From assembly GCA_963846925.1 (NCBI GenBank), contig CAWJXW010000016.1, positions 441,813 through 505,812 of the forward strand: 64,000 nt of DNA. The letters are read 5' to 3'. The notes beneath the pieces were generated by a model. It searched no databases and was not told the origin of the DNA. It worked only from the letters and a program-made list of their open reading frames with translations. The translations under genes and the position numbers were made by a program. The DNA comes from JAQBQB01 sp963846925. GTDB lineage: Bacteria > Gemmatimonadota > Gemmatimonadetes > Gemmatimonadales > Gemmatimonadaceae. The first letter of the stretch is position 1, and the number at the start of each line of letters is the position of its first letter. Below, piece after piece: positions 55,190 through 63,626 of this stretch.

Positions 55190-55533
55190 GTCCGAAGGGT
55201 AGGTCACCGGCGAGGGGTCGAAGGTTTACGATTCTGCCCTCGTCTGCCAGCCTCGTCTTTGACCGCCTCGAACGCGGGTCAACTCGAAGCGGCGTCGTTA
55301 CATCCCGTAATTACCTGTCGTCCTGCGACGAAGCGATACAATACGTCAAATTGCACCCTTGCGCTGCCGGAACATTCAGGCAATTGTGACGTACCCCACC
55401 TGTATCGGCCGAACCTGAGGTACCTGCCGATGGCCGATACTAGGAGAAAAGACAATCCGTAGCTGATCTTTTGCGACCTCGGCCGGTGCCCGGCCCGATG
55501 TCGCTTGAAGCTTTTTCGGTCGTCAACCTGTAG
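55190..55533. other. Intergenic region with two inverted repeats
   Basis: No gene is seen in this gap between the divergent ECF sigma and serine hydrolase genes. First dyad: TACGTCAAATTGC (55342-55354) against GCAATTGTGACGTA (55380-55393), pairing with one bulged base around a 25-nt centre. Second dyad: GTATCGGCC (55402-55410) against GGCCGATAC (55432-55440), a perfect 9-bp stem with a 21-nt loop. They could be operators or a structured leader of the rightward transcript. I match neither to a known riboswitch. Confidence 0.5.
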
Positions 55534-56835
55534 GTGCCCTCGGTGCTTCTCCTACTAGTAACCACCCTTCTCGCGCACGATGGCGGTGGCCTTCCCATGA
55601 AGGCCCCCAAGGCCGTTGGTATGTCCAGCCAACGACTTGCCGTCGTCGACCGCGTCGTCCAGCGGGGCATTTCCGCGGGTGGATACCCAGGGGCCGCCGT
55701 CGTCGTCGGCCGCCGGGGTGTCGCGGTGTGGGAAAAGGGCTTCGGAAAGCTGAGTTGGGAGCGCGGAAGCAGCCCCGTGAGCGCCGACCGGACCATCTAC
55801 GACCTCGCGTCGTTGACGAAGGTCGTCGGAACGACGTCCGCCCTCATGATCCTGTTCGACGAAGGCAAGGTCGCGCTCGACGATCCGGTCTCGAAATTCG
55901 TCCCCGAGTTTGCGGGCGGCGACAAGGACCGAGTCACGGTCCGGATGCTCCTCCAGCATCGTTCCGGCCTTCCGGCCGGCCGCGACCTCTGGCGCCTGGC
56001 CAGTAACCCCGCTGAAGCACGAGAGGCGGTAATCCAGACCCCGCTCGCCTGCGAGCCGGGCCGCTGTTACGAGTATTCCGACCTCGGCGCCGACATGCTC
56101 GGCTTCGTCGTTGAAGCCGCCGCCGGCGAGTCGCTCGACAAGTTCCTCCAGGAGCGCGTCTTCGGACCGCTCGGCATGACCGACACCGGCTTCCGTCCCG
56201 CCGACTCGCTCAAGTCCCGCGTCGCGCCCACGGAAGTCGCGCCCCCCCGCGGCTACCCGCTGCAGGGCGAGGTGCACGACGAGAACGCGTTCGCCCTCGG
56301 CGGCGTCGCGGGCCACGCCGGACTCTTCAGCACCGCCAACGACCTCGCTGTCTTCGCGCAGATGATGCTCAACGGCGGCGAATACAACGGCACGCGCCTC
56401 TTCGCCGACTCCACCGTTGCCCTCTTCACCAAGCGTGCGGCGGGCTCGCGCGCGCTCGGATGGGACACGTGCGACGGGTTGGGCAGCTGCGGCGATCACC
56501 TCGGCGAGGATGCCTACGGTCACACGGGCTTTACCGGCACGTCGATGTGGATCGATCCCGACCGCGACATGTTCGTCATCCTGCTGACGAATCGCGTGCA
56601 CGAGGCGCGCGCCAAGCGTCCCGCCAAAGTCATCGCCGACGTTCGCGCCGACCTCTCCGACGCCGCCGCCCTCGCCGTTACGGACTACGGAACGCCGCCC
56701 GCCATGCCGGCGAGCTTCCGCGCCGATAAGGCCGTCGGCTGGAATCGCCCGATCCACACGACTCGCCACCACTCGAAAAAGGTGACGAAGAAGCCGAGCA
56801 GCACGACGGCGAAGAAGAGTTCGGTGAAGCGGTAG
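55534..56835 (+). CDS. Serine hydrolase, beta-lactamase/penicillin-binding-like
   Basis: The 433-aa protein starts at GTG (55534) with a short hydrophobic leader (MPSVLLLLVTTLLAHDGG). The catalytic SxxK is SLTK (S93-K96). A YSD tyrosine motif is in CYEYSDLGADML, and the third motif is GHTGFTGTS. This is the class C beta-lactamase-related fold (family S12), which includes esterases and D-aminopeptidases, and real antibiotic resistance cannot be claimed. The C-terminal 40 residues are Lys/Ser/His-rich (HHSKKVTKKPSSTTAKKSSV), suggesting cell-wall or nucleic acid contact. Confidence 0.9.
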   Translation: MPSVLLLLVTTLLAHDGGGLPMKAPKAVGMSSQRLAVVDRVVQRGISAGGYPGAAVVVGRRGVAVWEKGFGKLSWERGSSPVSADRTIYDLASLTKVVGTTSALMILFDEGKVALDDPVSKFVPEFAGGDKDRVTVRMLLQHRSGLPAGRDLWRLASNPAEAREAVIQTPLACEPGRCYEYSDLGADMLGFVVEAAAGESLDKFLQERVFGPLGMTDTGFRPADSLKSRVAPTEVAPPRGYPLQGEVHDENAFALGGVAGHAGLFSTANDLAVFAQMMLNGGEYNGTRLFADSTVALFTKRAAGSRALGWDTCDGLGSCGDHLGEDAYGHTGFTGTSMWIDPDRDMFVILLTNRVHEARAKRPAKVIADVRADLSDAAALAVTDYGTPPAMPASFRADKAVGWNRPIHTTRHHSKKVTKKPSSTTAKKSSVKR

Positions 56836-56838
56836 ACG

Positions 56839-56971
56839 GGTGGACCGGTGGACCGGTGGACCGGTGGACCGGTGGACCGGTGGACCGGTGGACCGGTGGA
56901 CCGGTGGACCGGTGGACGGTGGACCGGTGGACCGGTGGACCGGTGGACCGGTGGACCGGTGACCGTGGACC
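56839..56971. repeat. Octamer tandem array, about 17 GGTGGACC units
   Basis: Nine perfect GGTGGACC copies, then one shortened copy (GGTGGAC), further perfect copies and two degenerate final units make a 133-bp array. It starts three bases after the serine hydrolase stop and ends in the gap before the convergent Omp85-like gene. It has the same unit as the array at 45.85 kb. The translated frames give only STGPPVHR-like repeats. Confidence 0.95.
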
Positions 56972-57062
56972 GAACTGCAAACGGCGGCGCATACGCGTCG
57001 CCGTTCCTTTTTTCGCAGCCTGTCTAGCTGTCGAGCGGTCCGGCCGTTCAGCCGGCTAGTCC

Positions 57063-58232
57063 TCAAAACAAATACCCCAGCCCGATGTAGATCGCCGCCG
57101 TCGACTGTGACGAGTGGCCTACGTCGGTCGAGATCACGAAGCTCGGCCCGAACCCCAGCCTGACCCCTCCGCCGTATCCGCTGTGCAGGTCGCGCAGCGC
57201 CGACGAGAGATCGACTCCGTCGCTCCAGACCCGCCCCGCGTCGACGAAGCCGCTCAGCACGAGCGACGACTGGCGCCCGATCAACCCAAAGTCCGCGGCT
57301 CGCCATCGCAGCTCGTTGTTCGACACAAGGATTCCCTTCCCGACGTAGCGGTCCTTGGGGATTCCTCGAATGCTGCTCGTGCCGCCGAGTCCGTCCTGCG
57401 ACTTCTGCGTCGTCGGCAATTCGGCTAGCGAATAGAACGGCGCGTCGCCGATCGTGTTCTGCAGCACGAGCCTATTCGCCAGGGTGACGCGTCCGCCGAG
57501 TGGTTGATAGTGGCGCGCGGCGGCGGTCCATCGCGTGTAGTTCCACGACGCGCCGAGCTTGGAGTCGACGCGCTGGACGAGGAGGTCGGCCCACGTCCCC
57601 GACGTCGTTCCGATTTCGCGGTCGCGCGTGTCCCAGGTGAGCCCCGCGCGAACGTAGTTCGTCCGCGTCGCCGCGGGTTGACGGCCGTTCATGTCGCTCT
57701 CGATGAGCGTCGAGCCGCTGTCGAAGGGTGTGAGATCCACCTTCTCCGACGCTGCGCCGGCGCCGATGAGATAGCGCAACGAGGGTCGGCCGAGCGTGTG
57801 TTGCACGTCGGCCGAGGCGCGGAAGCGATCCAGACCGTAGCGGTAGTAGTAGCGCGTCGGTCCGGTCTCGAGGGCGGCGTCGTACGCGGTCTCGTTGCCA
57901 ATTCCGTAATAGGGCGCGGCGAGCTGCTGCTCGCGTCCGGCGATACGCGGTGACGCGCCAGGGTCGCGTGTCGGTGGACGGCGAGTCGAAGAAGAGCGTG
58001 TAGTCGCGCCGGCCCGCGGGTCGTCATGAACAGGGTGGGTTGCACGGTCCAGCGATAGGTCGTCGACCCAGGCTCATACTTGTAGAGCGCGAGGATGGCG
58101 CCGTAGCCGAGTCCTTCGTCGGCGTCGAAGTTCAGCGCTGGAATGCCCGAGACCTCGACACCGGCCGGGCGCTGGGCGGCGAGCGATGAGGCCGCCGTTG
58201 CGAGCAGAAGGAGCGTCGAGAGGTTGCGCATG
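57063..58232 (-). CDS. Omp85/BamA-type surface antigen, C-terminal barrel (two frameshifts)
   Basis: The ATG at 58232 opens a signal peptide (MRNLSTLLLLATAASSLAAQ). The mature protein has NFDADEGLGYGAILALYKYE and later barrel strands, with GLGGTSSIRGIPKDRYVGKG and VLSGFVDAGRVWSDG. It ends with an aromatic residue (IYIGLGYLF), a classic outer-membrane barrel C-terminus. Frames shift near 58012 and 57940. Removing one base each restores DYTLFFDSPSTDTRPW and EQQLAAPYYGIGNETAYD. No POTRA domain is evident. The start codon directly follows an octamer array. Confidence 0.8.
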
Positions 58233-58264
58233 GGTGGACGGGTGGACGGGTGGACCGGTGGACC
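58233..58264. repeat. Octamer tandem array, four GGGTGGAC/GGTGGACC units
   Basis: Three GGGTGGAC copies and a GGTGGACC-like copy lie immediately upstream of the Omp85-like start codon (CAT at 58230-58232 on the plus strand). This is a short relative of the arrays at 45.85 and 56.84 kb, again in the position of the ribosome-binding site of a minus-strand gene. Confidence 0.85.
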
Positions 58265-58403
58265 GGGCCGGACGGCGTGCTTGACGAGGGTACGATGCGC
58301 TCGCGCGGGTCGCGCGGCCATGCGTGGAATTACGTAGTCGCCTCGTCGGAAACGACGTAGCCGCGGGGCGTCCCGAGACTTGCCCGCCCCAGTCGGCGCC
58401 TCG

Positions 58404-58795
58404 ATGTTTCGGCTCATGACTGGGCCAGACGACACGAACGCCCCACCGCCCTCTTCGCCAGCGCCCGAGAAGCCCGCGGACGCCGCTCCGGAGGGCGCCG
58501 CCGAGCCCGGATCAGGTCAAGCTCGCGCTCCGGAAGGTCAAGGACCCGGAGCTCAACCTGAACATCGTGGACCTCGGGCTTGGTCTACGACGTCCGGGTG
58601 GACGACGCCGTCGTGCAGATCGACATGACGCTCACGTCGCCGGGGTGCCCCGCGGGACCGCAGATCATGACCGACATCGAGCGCGCCGTGCGCGCGATAG
58701 CGGGAGTCGACGACGTCGTGCTCAACCTGATCTGGACGCCGTTCTGGACGCCCGACCGGATCGAGCCGCGCGTGCGCGCCTACATGGGCTTGTGA
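58404..58795 (+). CDS. MIP18/SufT-type (DUF59) iron-sulfur cluster assembly protein (two frameshifts)
   Basis: A Pro/Ala-rich N-terminal tail (MTGPDDTNAPPPSSPAPEKP) is followed, in other frames, by VKLALRKVKDPELNLNIVDL and VYDVRVDDAVVQIDMTLTSP. Then comes GCPAGPQIMTDIERAVRAIA with the conserved cysteine of the family. Frames shift near 58508 and 58578, each cured by deleting one T. ATG at 58404 or 58416 is possible. Members help to mature Fe-S proteins. The gene overlaps convergent RNase D by 16 bp. Confidence 0.8.
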
Positions 58796-59944
58796 GCCGG
58801 GCGCGGCAGCGCCTTTAGAAAATCCTCACCGAGCACGCCGCGCTGCCATGCGCGGAGCTCGCGCACGTCCGCCAGCTCTTCGGGCGACGACGGGTTCTTG
58901 CGCGCCACGGCCTCGAGACGCTCGCGCGCGCACAGCACGCCGGGGTCCAGGTCCAGCCGCGTGGCCGTGGCGTCGCGCACCGTCTTGAGCGCCGCGACGC
59001 GCACGTCGAACTCGGGGTCGCGGTCCCAACGCGGCGCCTTGGGAAATTTGGGAAGCGCGTTCTCCGGAACGGCCAGCCCGCGAGCCACCGCGCCGATCAT
59101 CTCTCCGCCCCGGCTCTCGATCATCCCGCGCGGAACGCCCTTGATGCTGGACAGCAGATCGCTGTGACGCGGGCTGGCGCCTGGCGATCTCGAGCAATTG
59201 CTCGTTGCCGACGATGCGGAAGGTCGCGCGATCGAGCTGCGCGGCCACACCGTCGCGCCAGTGCACCAGCTCCCGGAGCACGGCGAGCTCGCGGCGCGAC
59301 AGGTCGCGCGCGCCTTTCATGCGAAGGAACGCGTCGTCCGCGCCGCCGTCGGCCCACGCGGTTCCCTCGAGCAACGAAAACTCCTCGCGCGCCCAGTCGA
59401 GCCGTCCGGCCCGCTCGAGCTCGCGCTCCAACTTGTCGCGCAGCTCGAGCAGGTGGATCGTGTCCTGCGCGGCGTAGTCGAGCATCCCCTGCGTCAGCGG
59501 CCGCATCGACCAGTCGGCGCGCTGGTGCTTCTTGTCGAGCTTCACGCCGAAGTACCGCTCGAGCAGCGCGGCGAGGCCGAACGCGCGGAGGCCCAGAAGC
59601 TGCGCCGCGATGCGCGTGTCGAAGATGTTGCGGACGTGCCACTGGTAGTCCTGCTGGAGCAGACGCAGATCGTAGTCGGCGTCGTGAAAGACGATCTCGA
59701 TCCCCGGATCCTCGAGTATGCGGCCGAGCGCCGGCGGCTTCCCGATGGGTATGGGATCGATGATGGCCGTGCGTTCGCGGGTCGAGAGTTGCAGCAGGTA
59801 GATTCGATCGACGAATCGATGGAAGCTGGCGCCCTCGGTGTCCAACGCGATGCTTCTCGATTCGACTGAACCGGCGGAGGGGTTTATCGAGGCGAGAAAG
59901 GAGTCGACGGTTTCCGGCGTGTCGAGATAGACGGGCGTATGCAC
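58780..59944 (-). CDS. rnd: Ribonuclease D (one frameshift near 59172)
   Basis: The 3'-5' exonuclease domain shows all DEDDy motifs: IALDTEGASF, EIVFHDADYDLRLLQQDY and MLDYAAQDTIHLLELRDKLE. After a frame change near 59172 (one extra T; repaired QPAHSDLLSSIKGV) an HRDC domain continues to a stop at 58780. RNase D trims tRNA and other structured RNA 3' ends. The start is a GTG at 59944 and overlaps the start of the divergent PLP gene by 6 bp, so one of the two starts may be misplaced. Confidence 0.88.
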
Positions 59945-60939
59945 GCTGGCAATTTAACCGGAACGGTATTGCCGCTGATTCGGCGATACCCCTCCCTGGT
60001 GGCCGTCCCTCGCGTGGTGCTTTCGACCGGGCCCACGCCGGTCGAACACGTGCCCTCGGTCCACGCCAACCTGTGGATCAAGCGCGACGACGTCTTCGCT
60101 GATCCGATGGGCGGCAACAAGGCACGGGCGCTCGAGTTCCTCCTCGGCAACGTGCTCCACGACGACCTGCTCGTCACCGTCGGTTCGGAGGGGTCGACAC
60201 ACGTGCTCGCCGTCGCGACCTACGGTCGGCGACTCGGCGCCCACGTCGCCGTCGGGCGATGGCGACAGGTGATGAATCCGACGGCGGCGCGGATCTCGGA
60301 GCTCACGGCGCGCGTCGCCGACGAGGCGCCGATGTTCCGGACGATCGCCGGCGCGTACGCGTGGGCGTGGCGCCGCCGCCGAGCGCACGGCGCGCGCTGG
60401 ATCGCCGCCGGAGGCGCCACGCCGCTCGGCGTACTGGGCCATCTGAACGCCGGTCTGGAACTGGTCGATCAGATACACGCCGGCGTGCTGCCGCCGCCCG
60501 CGAGGGTCGTCGTTCCATTCGGCACGGGCGGCGACGTCGGCCGGGCTCGCGCTCGCGTTCGCGATCGCCGGCCTGAAGACGACCGTCGTCGGCGTACGCG
60601 TGGTGTCGCTCGTCGTCGGCCGAAGCGCGCGCGCGCGACGCCTCGCGTCGGACACCGCGCGCCTCATCGAAGGGCTCGCGCAGCGTCGTGTGGCGCGCCC
60701 AGGGCGCGACTCGATGTACGTCGCGCACGGCGCGTTCGGCGGCGCGTACGGGCGGGAGACCGAGCGCGCGAGCGTCGCCGCCGCGCATCTGCGCGACGCG
60801 GCCGGGCATCGAGCTCGACGCGACGTACTCGGCCAAAGCATTTCAGGTCGCACTGGATCTCGCGAAGCACGGACCGACCCTGTTCTGGTTAACGTTCGAC
60901 TCCCGCGTCACTGAACGCCGCCGCCCCCCCTCACGATGA
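59939..60939 (+). CDS. PLP-dependent D-cysteine desulfhydrase / ACC deaminase-family protein (two frameshifts)
   Basis: The protein has LIRRYPSLVAVPRVVLSTGP and TPVEHVPSVHANLWIKRDDV, and the PLP lysine in DPMGGNKARALEFLL (K61). GSEGSTHVLAVATYG and a phosphate-binding GTGGTSAGLALAF follow. The latter is recovered after removing one G near 60540. A second insertion near 60797 restores DAAGIELDATYSAKAFQVAL up to the stop at 60939. Substrates in this tryptophan-synthase-beta-like family include D-cysteine, L-cysteate and ACC, and the exact one cannot be read here. It is ATGA-coupled to the thioesterase gene. Confidence 0.82.
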
Positions 60940-61355
60940 CCGAAAGCGACCTTCCTGAGCTCACGTTCCACATCTACCCGACCGATTGCGACATGCTCGG
61001 GCATCTGAACCACGCGTCGATGCTCAATTTTCTCGAGCGCGCGCGGTGGGCGCTGCTCGAGCCGCAGGTCGACATCCGAAATTGGGCCAAGCAGGACGTG
61101 TATTCGGTGGTGCGGCACGTCGACATCGGGTATCTCGCGCAGTCGCTCCCCGGCGAGGACCTCGTGATCCGGTCGGGGCTGCTCGCCATCAAGCGCACGA
61201 GCTTCATCATCAAGCAGGAAGTGCGTAAGGTCGGGAGCAACGTGCTCGTCGCCGACGCGTCGATCGTGTTCGTGGCGATCAATCAGCGGGGCGAGCCGGT
61301 GCCGGTGCCGGACCAATGGCGCCAGTGGCTGCCCGCCTGGCCGGAGCCGGAGTGA
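60936..61355 (+). CDS. 4HBT-family acyl-CoA thioesterase
   Basis: The 139-aa hot-dog fold protein has PTDCDMLGHLNHASMLNFLE, with the catalytic aspartate region and helix typical of 4-hydroxybenzoyl-CoA thioesterase/YbgC-like enzymes. The signature continues as RARWALLE. It hydrolyses an acyl-CoA thioester of unknown chain. It is coupled on both sides: ATGA with the PLP gene and GTGA with the hydrolase gene. Confidence 0.9.
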   Translation: MTESDLPELTFHIYPTDCDMLGHLNHASMLNFLERARWALLEPQVDIRNWAKQDVYSVVRHVDIGYLAQSLPGEDLVIRSGLLAIKRTSFIIKQEVRKVGSNVLVADASIVFVAINQRGEPVPVPDQWRQWLPAWPEPE

Positions 61356-62152
61356 TCGCGCTGGTCGACAACGCGAGCATCGCGTTCGACGACGTCGGGT
61401 CGGGGTATCCGGTTGTCTTTCTGCACGCGTTCCCGCTCAACCGGACGATGTGGGACCCGCAAACGAGCGCGCTCGTGGCCGAGTGCCGCTGCATCGCGAT
61501 CGACATGCGCGGCGCGGGAGAGTCGCCGCCGACGCCGCCGTATTCGATGGACCGATTCGCCGACGACGTGGCGGGCGTGCTCGACACGCTGCGGATCGAA
61601 CGCGCGGTGATCGTCGGTCTCTCGCATCGGCGGCTACATCGCCTTCGCGCTCTGGCGGCGGCATCGGCGCCGCATTCGCGCGCTGGTGCTGGCGGACACG
61701 CGCGTCGGGGCCGGACACCGTCGCGCAGGGTCGAGCGGCGGCGCACGCTGATCGAGACTGGCGGAGTCGCAAGGAAGCAACGCGATCGCCAACGCGCAGA
61801 TCGCGTCGCTCGTCGGGAAAGACGACGCGCGACAAGCGGCCCGACCTCTACGACGCCGTGCACCGCATGATCGCGCAGTCGCCGGTGGACGGGATCGTCG
61901 GCGGACTCGAGGCGATGATCGCGCGGCCGGACTCGGCGCCGACGTGCGCGACGATCGACGTGCCGACGCTCGATCGTCGTCGGCGACGAGGATGTCGCGA
62001 CGCCGCCGGAGGAATCGCGCGCGCTGCACGCGTCGATCGCCAACAGCCGTCTCGAGGTGCTGCAGCACTCCGGTCATCTCTCGAACCTCGAGCGCCCCGC
62101 GGCATTCAACACCGTGGTGAGCGAATTTCTCGCCGGGCTCCTGTACAACTGA
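61352..62152 (+). CDS. Alpha/beta-fold hydrolase (about five or six frameshifts)
   Basis: From the GTG at 61352 the protein begins VIALVDNASIAFDDVGSGYP and VVFLHAFPLNRTMWDPQ, then IDMRGAGESPP, a standard alpha/beta hydrolase start. Removing one C near 61626 gives the nucleophile elbow GLSIGGYIAF. Later fragments, in shifting frames, give SNAIANAQIASLVGK, VPTLIVVGDED (after removing one G near 61972) and HSGHLSNLERPAAFN, where the histidine completes the triad. The stop is at 62152. The number of single-base insertions within 0.5 kb is too high for natural decay with such intact motifs. Confidence 0.78.
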
Positions 62153-62156
62153 CTCG

Positions 62157-62798
62157 ATGTCTACGTCCGATCACCCAAGGCGGCCCCGTCTGCCGCCGAG
62201 CAACGCGCGAGCGCGCGCATCGGCGCCGTGTTGTTTCGCACGCGCAGCTGGCTGCCGGTTCCGTTTCTTCTCGTTGGCGCTGCTGGTGCCGGCGCATCCG
62301 ACGTCGTCGAACTGGATCCTCGGATTCGCGCTCATCGTGCCGGGCGAGCTGATCCGACTCGCCGGCGTCGCCGCGGCGGGCACGGTGACGCGCCGTCGCT
62401 CGCGCGACGTGCAGCGTCTCGTCACGTACGGGATCTTTCGTTGGGTGCGGAACCCGCTCTACGTCGGAAACTTCCTGATCTGGATGGGCTTCGTGATCAT
62501 CTCCGGCGTGCCGTGGCTTCGTCCCGCTGGCGATCGTCGTCTTCGCGCTCGAGTACTACTTCATCGTCGCGTACGAGGAGGGGGTGCTGGAGTCGATCTT
62601 CGGGCGAGAGTACCTGGAGTACAAGCGCACGACGCCGCGGTGGGTTCCCTCTTCGCCGCCGCAAGCAGCGCGAGTCGGGGCCGCACGATTGGGGGGAGGC
62701 GCTGAAGAGCGAGATCAGCACGTTCTTGCAGTACTTGGCGCTGCGTGATCGTGTTCGGGGCCAAGCAGTGGTTCCTGAGACAAGCCAGGCGGCCCTGA
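62157..62798 (+). CDS. Isoprenylcysteine/phospholipid methyltransferase-like membrane protein (several frameshifts)
   Basis: Pieces in three frames make one membrane protein: FRTRSWLPVPFLLV, then WILGFALIVPGELIRLAGVA, the family core VTYGIFRWVRNPLYVGNFLI, and FALEYYFIVAYEEGVLESIF. It ends with WGEALKSEISTFLQYLAL and VIVFGAKQWFLRQARRP. RNPLYVGN is the hallmark of the ICMT/PEMT superfamily, which uses S-adenosylmethionine at the membrane. Frameshifts lie near 62280, 62520, 62660 and 62742. The start is uncertain (ATG 62157 or GTG 62228). Confidence 0.72.
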
Positions 62799-62850
62799 CT
62801 GGCCGGGCGCCGCCGCGGCCCGACAGCCGAGGCCCGCGCCCCCGGCCGGC

Positions 62851-63114
62851 TTACTTCTGCGGTTTGCCTGGCGGCGTGGGGCCCTTGAAGATGTCCCGGT
62901 TGATCTGGACGTACTGCTTCTGATTCGCCGGCACATCCTCTTCCGGGAAGATCGCGGTCACGGGGCACTCGGGCTCGCACGCGCCGCAGTCGATGCACTC
63001 GTCGGGGTGGATGAACAGCTGCTGCTCGCCTTCATAGATGCAGTCGACCGGACACACGTCGACACACGCGCGGTCTTTGACGTTGATGCAGGCTTCGGTG
63101 ATGATATAGGGCAT
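62851..63114 (-). CDS. fdxA: Seven-iron ferredoxin (FdxA type)
   Basis: The 87-aa protein MPYIITEACINVKDRACVDV has Cys 9, 17, 21, 25, 40, 43, 46 and 50 in the order expected for a 3Fe-4S plus 4Fe-4S ferredoxin (CVDVCPVDCIYEGE and CIDCGACEPECPVTAIFPE). It carries electrons between redox enzymes. It diverges from the xanthine-dehydrogenase-type operon. Past its stop an imperfect GC-rich hairpin with a bulge is seen, without a T-run. Confidence 0.94.
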   Translation of the reverse strand: MPYIITEACINVKDRACVDVCPVDCIYEGEQQLFIHPDECIDCGACEPECPVTAIFPEEDVPANQKQYVQINRDIFKGPTPPGKPQK

Positions 63115-63167
63115 TCGCCGCCTCGAGTGGTGCTGCGGTGGGGCCTTCTAAAGCCTAAGTTAGCCCC

Positions 63168-63626
63168 ATGCGTTTGATCGTCAACGGAGCGGAACACGAG
63201 GTCGCGGCGCCCGGCCATGAGACGCTGCTCACGACCCTGCGCGACCGGCTCGACCTCACCGGAACGAAGCTCGTCTGCGGCCGCGGCGAGTGCGGCGCGT
63301 GCACCGTGCTGATCGACCGCGTCTCCGCCTATTCGTGCCTCACGCTCACCGCGGCGTGCGCCGACCGTTCGATCACGACCGTCGAAGGGCTCGCGAACGG
63401 CGACACGCTCAACCGCGTGCAAGCGGCGTTCATCGAGCACGACGCGCTGCAATGCGGCTTCTGCACGCCGGGACAGATCATGGCGGCCGTCGCGTTGCTC
63501 GGCGAGAATCCGAATCCCTCCGAGGACGACGTGCGCCGCGGGATGAGCGGGAATCTCTGCCGCTGCGGGACATACCCGAAGATCATCCGCGCGGTGCTCG
63601 CGGCGGCGGAGCCGGCGAATGGCTAA
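63168..63626 (+). CDS. 2Fe-2S subunit of a molybdenum hydroxylase (xanthine dehydrogenase family)
   Basis: The 152-aa protein has a plant-type 2Fe-2S site VCGRGECGACTVLID (C37, C42, C45; C57 downstream). A second 2Fe-2S helical domain has CGFCTPGQIMAA and GNLCRCGTYPKI. These bind the two clusters that pass electrons from the Mo-cofactor subunit to FAD or acceptor. Xanthine dehydrogenase, aldehyde oxidoreductase and CO dehydrogenase share this layout, so the substrate cannot be named. Its last 8 bases overlap the next start. Confidence 0.92.
   Translation: MRLIVNGAEHEVAAPGHETLLTTLRDRLDLTGTKLVCGRGECGACTVLIDRVSAYSCLTLTAACADRSITTVEGLANGDTLNRVQAAFIEHDALQCGFCTPGQIMAAVALLGENPNPSEDDVRRGMSGNLCRCGTYPKIIRAVLAAAEPANG

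Noticed and set aside
55534..56835. Antibiotic-resistance beta-lactamase
   Set aside because: SxxK, YSD and HTG motifs are shared by many family S12 esterases and peptidases, and no feature is specific for beta-lactam hydrolysis.
55555..57306. 583-aa minus-strand open frame including an STGPPVHR repeat
   Set aside because: The apparent protein repeat is only translation of the octamer DNA array, and the rest is antisense of the serine hydrolase.
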